Shown here in pieces: positions 7,051 through 10,103 of a stretch of 10,103 nucleotides of DNA. The translations under genes were made by a program, and so were the position numbers. The stretch covers positions 1 through 10,103 of the forward strand of contig DATFWQ010000207.1 of assembly GCA_035259145.1 (NCBI GenBank). Reading direction: 5' to 3'. This DNA comes from CF-161 sp035259145 (lineage in GTDB: Bacteria > Chloroflexota > Dormibacteria > Dormibacterales > Dormibacteraceae). A model generated the notes under the pieces. That model ran no database searches. It had not been told where the DNA came from and worked only from the letters and a program-made list of their open reading frames with translations. Position 1 is the stretch's first letter; each line of letters begins with the position of its first letter.

Positions 7051-7209
7051 TCAGTAGACCCCGCACATGCCGTCGATTGTGATCTCACGGACCAGGAGCT
7101 CGCCGAGCTCCTCGTCGCTCATCTCGGCGCCGAAGTCCTCCTCAGCCTCGGACAGCGAGGACTCGGGTGGGGACGGTGGATCGCTGACGGGAGAGTCGGG
7201 AACGCTCAC
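7051..7209 (-). CDS. mftA: Mycofactocin precursor peptide MftA
   Basis: A 52-codon reading frame on the minus strand, short enough to be missed by automatic calling, ends in EITIDGMCGVY followed by TGA. IDGMCGVY is the near-invariant C-terminus of mycofactocin precursors; the last two residues, V51 and Y52, become the redox cofactor after MftC action. Before the core lies an acidic, Leu-rich leader (SDEELGELLVRE), the part recognised by MftB. The GTG at 7209 adds about 29 Pro/Ser/Glu-rich residues ahead of an internal ATG at 7122, which would give a 23-residue peptide. Known precursors are often around 30 residues, so the true start is uncertain. No clear ribosome binding site marks either start. 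Position directly upstream of mftB and mftC makes the identity firm. Confidence 0.95.
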   Translation of the reverse strand: MSVPDSPVSDPPSPPESSLSEAEEDFGAEMSDEELGELLVREITIDGMCGVY

Positions 7210-7259
7210 GCCGTCAGTTTAAGGGCCCGATAGGCTGCCGGCCCTGTAGCCTCGCGTGC
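7210..7259. promoter_or_regulatory. Divergent promoter region between mftA and the HAD gene
   Basis: This 50-base gap must hold start signals for the mft genes (minus) and for the HAD-SDR pair (plus). It contains an inverted repeat AGGGCC (7222-7227), a 12-base spacer, GGCCCT (7240-7245), which could be an operator or a weak hairpin. On the minus strand a TTAAAC box ends 7 bases before GTG 7209. On the plus strand TAGCCT ends 7 bases before ATG 7260. Both could be -10 elements of leaderless transcripts, but no good -35 is seen. MFT loci are often controlled by the TetR-type regulator MftR; none is encoded in the window. Confidence 0.35.
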
Positions 7260-7967
7260 ATGGCAGTGCGAGCGGTGGTCTTCGACTGGGGCGGCACGCT
7301 GACGCCGTTTCACACAATCGATCTGGCCGACCTGTGGGCCGTCGCCGCCCGCATCCTCGCGCCCGACCGTCAGGCCGAGCTGACCGAAGCGCTGGTGGCG
7401 GTGGAGAGCGAGTTCTGGCAGCGAGTCCGGCGCGACGGCGGCCTTGTCAGCACGACCCTGGACGACGTGGTCGCCCTGGCCGCGGAACGCACCGGCGTCC
7501 GTCTCGAGGCCGTGCTCCGCGACCAGGCGCTGGAGGCACACCTGGAGGCCTGGACGCCTCACACCTACACGGACCCGGACGCCGAGCCCCTGCTGCGCGC
7601 GCTGCACCAGCGCGGTGTGCGCACGGGCCTGCTCTCGAACACCCACTGGCCGCGCGAGTGGCATGAGCGCATCCTGGCCCGTGACCGGGTCCTCGACCTC
7701 ATCGACGTCCGCGTCTATACGAGTGAGCTGGCCCACACCAAGCCGCACGCAGAGGCCTTTCGAGCGGTGCTGGGACCCCTGGGCGTGGCGCCGGCCGACG
7801 CGGTAATGGTCGGCGACCGGCCCGTGGATGACATCGGGGGCGCCAAGGCTCTCGGCATGCGCGCCGTGCTGCTCCCGAATGACCAGGTGCCGCAGGGTGT
7901 GGCTCCGGACGCGACCATATCCTCACTCTCCGAGCTGCTGCCAATCCTGGACCCGTGGCTGGCCTGA
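7260..7967 (+). CDS. HAD-superfamily hydrolase with DWGGT motif
   Basis: The 235-residue haloacid dehalogenase-like protein has all four HAD motifs. Motif I is VFDWGGTLTP (nucleophile D9), motif II is LLSNT, motif III is the Lys of HTKPH, and motif IV is VGDRPVDDIGGAKALGM. An alpha-helical cap lies between motifs I and II (about residues 20-100). The second Asp of the usual DxDGT is Gly here (DWGGT), so the general acid/base of normal phosphatases is missing; a group of HAD proteins in high-GC bacteria shares this form, so it is probably a family trait and not decay. The substrate is unknown. The ATG at 7260 is divergent from mftA. The 3-prime end overlaps the mycofactocin-coupled SDR by 13 bases, so the two are likely co-transcribed. 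Confidence 0.88.
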   Translation: MAVRAVVFDWGGTLTPFHTIDLADLWAVAARILAPDRQAELTEALVAVESEFWQRVRRDGGLVSTTLDDVVALAAERTGVRLEAVLRDQALEAHLEAWTPHTYTDPDAEPLLRALHQRGVRTGLLSNTHWPREWHERILARDRVLDLIDVRVYTSELAHTKPHAEAFRAVLGPLGVAPADAVMVGDRPVDDIGGAKALGMRAVLLPNDQVPQGVAPDATISSLSELLPILDPWLA

Positions 7968-8767
7968 CCGGACTGGCGCGTCGCGTCGCCATGGTGACCG
8001 GTGCCGGGCGGGGCCAGGGGCGCGCTCAGGCTGTCGCGCTGGCGCAGGCGGGGGCGGACATCGTCGCCTGCGATCTCTGCCACGACCAGCCTACGGTCCC
8101 ATACCGGCTCAGCGCGCGCGAGGACCTGGAGGAGACGGCGCGGCTGGTGCGGGAGGCCGGCCGCCGCTGCCTGGTGCGGGAGGCGGACGCCGCCAGCGTC
8201 GAGCAGATGGAGGCGGTTGCCGCCGCGGCGTCGCAGCTGGGTGGACTCGACGTCATCTGCGCCAACGCCGGCGTTATCAACTTCGGAAGGGCCTGGGCGC
8301 TGAGTGAGGCGCAGTGGGACCAGGTGATTGGGACCAACCTCAAAGGAGCCTGGGCGACGTGTCGAGCCGCGATTCCGGGAATGATCGAGCGTGACCAGGG
8401 AGGGAGCATCATCCTTATCGGCTCCGCCGCATCCCTGCGCGGCTACCCTGGCATCTCGCACTACGCCGCAGCCAAGCACGGGCTTGTCGGCCTCATGCGC
8501 TCGCTGGCGATCGAGCTGGCGCCGCACCGCGTCCGCGTCAACTGCGTGCTTCCCGGAGGCGTGAGCACCCTCATGGGCACCACCGAAGCGATGCATGCGT
8601 GGCTGCAGGCTGAGCCGGACGCGTCACGCGCGCTGGCCCCGCTCCTGCCGGTCGACCTCGTCGAGCCCGAGGACGTGGCCGCGGCCGTGGTCTGGCTGGC
8701 TTCGGATGCTGCCCGCCTCGTGACTGGCGTCGCCGTGCCCGTAGACGCCGGCGTGCAGCTCCGCTGA
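7955..8767 (+). CDS. Mycofactocin-coupled short-chain dehydrogenase/reductase
   Basis: The 270-residue SDR has TGAGRGQG at 15-22, NAG at 104-106, catalytic S157, and Y170-x3-K174. After the second beta strand (residues about 40-60) it carries an insertion, DLCHDQPTVPYRLSAREDL, typical of the mycofactocin-coupled SDR family (carveol dehydrogenase-like). In that family the insertion closes over NAD so that the cofactor does not exchange, and reducing equivalents pass to mycofactocin. RGYPGISHYAAAKHGLVGLM is also characteristic. The GTG at 7955 lies 13 bases inside the HAD gene; an internal ATG at codon 13 would cut the first beta strand, so the GTG is preferred. The likely reaction is oxidation of a secondary alcohol to a ketone or the reverse; the substrate is not readable. 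Its place next to mftA supports the assignment. Confidence 0.92.
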   Translation: MAGLTGLARRVAMVTGAGRGQGRAQAVALAQAGADIVACDLCHDQPTVPYRLSAREDLEETARLVREAGRRCLVREADAASVEQMEAVAAAASQLGGLDVICANAGVINFGRAWALSEAQWDQVIGTNLKGAWATCRAAIPGMIERDQGGSIILIGSAASLRGYPGISHYAAAKHGLVGLMRSLAIELAPHRVRVNCVLPGGVSTLMGTTEAMHAWLQAEPDASRALAPLLPVDLVEPEDVAAAVVWLASDAARLVTGVAVPVDAGVQLR

Positions 8768-8845
8768 CGGTCGCGTGGCGGGTCAGCCGTCCTTTACTCG
8801 GAGCCTAACCCCGGCTTAACACGGCGAGCATATCGTTCGCACGGG

Positions 8846-9277
8846 ATGGGCCGGATCTACCTCGTGCGCGAGGCGGACGCTGGTGGCCGGCTGTCCTGGC
8901 CGGGACCAGACCGTCTGCGGCCGCTGACGAGCCGGGGCTGGAGCCAGGCACAGGACCTGGCCCTTCGCCTGGACGGCAGCGTCATCGATCGAATCGTCGC
9001 CAGTCCATGGCTGCGCTGCCAGCAGACCGTGCTGCCGCTGGCGGAGCGGCGAAGCCTTCCGATCGAATCCGAGCCAGCCCTCGGCGTCATCGCGTCGGTT
9101 GACAGAGCCATGGCGCTTATCGCGGCGGCACAGGAAGCCACTGTCTACTGCGGCCATCCTGAACTGCTGTATGCGATCGTGGAGCGGCTTCGCCTCGCAG
9201 GCGAGAAGGTGCGGCCGCTCTGTGCCCTGGCCTGGGCCGCCCTGACTCCGCCGGCAGCCGCGGTCGCACTCCCCTGA
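8846..9277 (+). CDS. SixA-like histidine phosphatase homologue lacking the catalytic His
   Basis: The 143-residue protein follows the SixA/phosphoglycerate mutase pattern: IYLVR at the start, GPDRLRPLTSRGWSQAQDLA, then VASPWLRCQQTVLPLAE, and VYCGHPELL with H104. Family members have the catalytic His in an RHx motif directly after LVR; here residue 9 is Glu (GAG), giving LVREADAG. The neighbouring Arg8, the Arg of SPWLRC and H104 remain. A protein without the nucleophile His should not form the phospho-enzyme, so it may be a non-catalytic relative or bind phosphate for another purpose. A change from CAC or CAT to GAG needs more than one substitution, so a single read error is unlikely. ATG 8846 is the natural start; no clear Shine-Dalgarno sequence is seen. 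It lies 78 bases after the SDR and may be independently transcribed. Confidence 0.82.
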   Translation: MGRIYLVREADAGGRLSWPGPDRLRPLTSRGWSQAQDLALRLDGSVIDRIVASPWLRCQQTVLPLAERRSLPIESEPALGVIASVDRAMALIAAAQEATVYCGHPELLYAIVERLRLAGEKVRPLCALAWAALTPPAAAVALP

Positions 9278-9328
9278 GCACGCCGGCGCAACCCGCGGGC
9301 GTCGACGGAGGTGGTTTCATGAACGTTC

Positions 9329-9517
9329 GTGAAACTGCTGATAGAGATCCTGCTGGCGATCTTTCTGCATCCAATCGCGTTCGTGCTCTGCCTGATCAAC
9401 ATCCTCGGCCGCAGCGACCTGACCGCACTGCAGAAGCTGGTCTGGGCGATCGTGACCTTCGTCTGGGGCGTCGGCCCCATCCTGTACGTGCTGGTCGGTG
9501 GCGGGGAGATGTGGTGA
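9329..9517 (+). CDS. Small two-helix membrane protein (PLDc_N-like)
   Basis: The 62-residue hydrophobic protein has two predicted membrane segments, at about 3-22 (LLIEILLAIFLHPIAFVLCL) and 38-56 (LVWAIVTFVWGVGPILYVLV), joined by a short polar loop, NILGRSDLTALQK. The loop followed by a Trp-containing second helix resembles the phospholipase D N-terminal-like (PLDc_N) membrane domain found alone in many small actinobacterial proteins; function is unknown. Third codon positions are strongly G/C, supporting coding. The start is GTG 9329, because a TGA at 9320-9322 is in frame just upstream. A good GGAGGTGG site at 9307-9314 is spaced for an ATG at 9319 in a different frame, which is odd. A hairpin terminator follows 12 bases after the stop. 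Confidence 0.7.
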   Translation: MKLLIEILLAIFLHPIAFVLCLINILGRSDLTALQKLVWAIVTFVWGVGPILYVLVGGGEMW

Positions 9518-9529
9518 CGCCATAAACGA

Positions 9530-9554
9530 AAGGGCCGCCTCTGGGGCGGCCCTT
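9530..9554 (-). terminator. Intrinsic terminator of hsp20
   Basis: A perfect 10-base-pair stem (AAGGGCCGCC at 9530-9539, GGCGGCCCTT at 9545-9554) has a 5-base loop. Read on the minus strand it is followed by TTCGTTTAT, a modest U-tract, and it lies 20 bases after the hsp20 stop. Read on the plus strand the stem is followed by GCAGCGCG with no U-tract, though it could still weaken read-through from the small membrane protein gene. Confidence 0.8.
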
Positions 9555-9574
9555 GCAGCGCGACCTAGTAGTCG

Positions 9575-10012
9575 TTACTTGCTGCTGGACTGAAGCTCGG
9601 GCGTCTTCGCCGCGCCGATCGGGATCTTGACGGCGTTGCTGCTCTGGGCGTACTTGACATCGACCGTCAGCATGCCGTCCTCGAACTTGGTCGCGATGTC
9701 CTCGGCCTTGACCTCGGGCGGCAGGACCAGCCGGCGCATGTAGCTGCCGCTGTAGACCTCACGGTGCAGGTACTGGCCCCGCTCGGTCTTCTTCTCCTCG
9801 GACCGCTTGGCGCCGATGGTCAGCGTGCCCTGATCCAGGGTTATCTCGATGTCGTCTGCCCGGAAGCCCGGGAGAGCGGCCTCGATCCGGTAGCCGTCAT
9901 CGGTGCGCTGGACGTCCAGTGGGGCCCAAAGCCGCTCCGGTGAGCTCCAACCGTTGAAGACGCTCGGCAGGCTCGAGAACCGGACAAATGGGCTCAAGCG
10001 ACTGAGCACCAT
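9575..10012 (-). CDS. Small heat-shock protein, Hsp20/alpha-crystallin family
   Basis: The 145-residue ATP-independent chaperone holds unfolding proteins in a refoldable state. The alpha-crystallin domain runs from about residue 30 (WAPLDVQRTDDGYRIEAALPG) through LTIGAKRSEEKK, YLHREVYSGSYMRRLVLP and EDGMLTVDV to about residue 125. The C-terminal I-x-I motif that docks neighbouring dimers is IPI at 130-132. The N-terminal arm (MVLSRLSPFVRF) is typical of bacterial Hsp20. The start is ATG 10012 because a perfect AAGGAGGTGA site ends 7 bases upstream; an in-frame ATG at 10045 would place that site inside the gene and is rejected. The gene is transcribed toward its own hairpin terminator. The several inverted repeats upstream may serve heat-shock control. 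Confidence 0.95.
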   Translation of the reverse strand: MVLSRLSPFVRFSSLPSVFNGWSSPERLWAPLDVQRTDDGYRIEAALPGFRADDIEITLDQGTLTIGAKRSEEKKTERGQYLHREVYSGSYMRRLVLPPEVKAEDIATKFEDGMLTVDVKYAQSSNAVKIPIGAAKTPELQSSSK

Positions 10013-10019
10013 TTTCGAA

Positions 10020-10029
10020 TCACCTCCTT
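10020..10029 (-). promoter_or_regulatory. Perfect Shine-Dalgarno site of hsp20
   Basis: AAGGAGGTGA on the minus strand matches the full anti-Shine-Dalgarno end of 16S rRNA and lies 7 bases before ATG 10012. It decides the start codon of hsp20. Most other genes in the window have weak or no such site. Confidence 0.9.
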
Positions 10030-10032
10030 GTT

Positions 10033-10076
10033 TGGCAATTGCCATTGACTTTCATCAATGGATTACCCCCAGGGGG
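10033..10076 (-). promoter_or_regulatory. Cluster of inverted repeats upstream of hsp20
   Basis: Three symmetric elements lie in 44 bases: the palindrome TGGCAATTGCCA (10033-10044); CCATTGA (10042-10048), 6 bases, TCAATGG (10055-10061); and CCCCCAGGGGG (10066-10076). The first two overlap, so they could be alternative structures or an operator. They match neither the CIRCE (HrcA) nor the HAIR (HspR) consensus as I know them. They may be a repressor site or an RNA fold in the 5-prime untranslated region. Function is inferred from position only. Confidence 0.4.
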
Positions 10077-10103
10077 CGGCCGTCCAAACGTTCTACCGGC
10101 ACC

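Noticed and set aside
7222..7245. Intrinsic terminator between mftA and the HAD gene
   Set aside because: The stem is only 6 base pairs with a 12-base loop, has no U-tract, and the flanking genes diverge, so no transcript should end here.
10013..10045. An earlier in-frame ATG for hsp20 at 10045 adding 11 residues
   Set aside because: The perfect ribosome binding site lies between this ATG and ATG 10012, and the added residues are encoded by the palindromic region; Hsp20 proteins typically start with the MVLSR-like arm.
1..10103. Mobile element, CRISPR array, tRNA or rRNA
   Set aside because: No transposase, integrase, spaced direct repeats, cloverleaf or rRNA-like stretch was seen by reading both strands; genes are compact and of uniform composition.

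Overview
The window is about two-thirds G+C, densely packed and uses GTG and TTG starts freely. This suggests a high-GC Terrabacteria-type bacterium: an actinobacterium or a Chloroflexota/Dormibacterota-like lineage. The lineage is inferred from composition and gene content only; no rRNA or marker gene is present.

The centre is a mycofactocin (MFT) locus. On the minus strand at 7209-5702 lie mftA (a 52-codon precursor peptide ending IDGMCGVY), mftB (RiPP recognition chaperone) and mftC (radical SAM/SPASM maturase). Divergent from mftA, on the plus strand, are a HAD-family hydrolase and then a short-chain dehydrogenase. The SDR carries the N-terminal insertion typical of mycofactocin-coupled SDRs, the enzymes thought to hand hydride from a tightly held NAD to mycofactocin.

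Converging on mftC from the left is a five-gene plus-strand operon at 433-5678 in which each gene overlaps the next: an FMN/4Fe-4S/FAD oxidoreductase of the Old Yellow Enzyme/2,4-dienoyl-CoA reductase/trimethylamine dehydrogenase type, ETF alpha (FixB-like), a FixC-like ETF:quinone oxidoreductase flavoprotein, a FixX-like ferredoxin and ETF beta (FixA-like). My reading is that SDR plus mycofactocin form the substrate-oxidising side, and the OYE-ETF-FixCX set is a candidate route carrying electrons to the quinone pool. Adjacency and known families support this; nothing in the sequence proves it. mftD, mftE, mftF, mftR and mftG are not in the window.

The flanks are ordinary housekeeping-like genes. 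At the left edge is a NUDIX hydrolase (minus, truncated by the window). At the right are a SixA-like histidine phosphatase homologue whose catalytic His is replaced by Glu, a 62-residue two-helix membrane protein, an intrinsic terminator and an Hsp20 small heat-shock protein (minus) with a perfect Shine-Dalgarno sequence and several inverted repeats upstream. No rRNA, tRNA, insertion sequence, CRISPR array or phage gene was seen, and no gene-free stretch reaches 300 bases.
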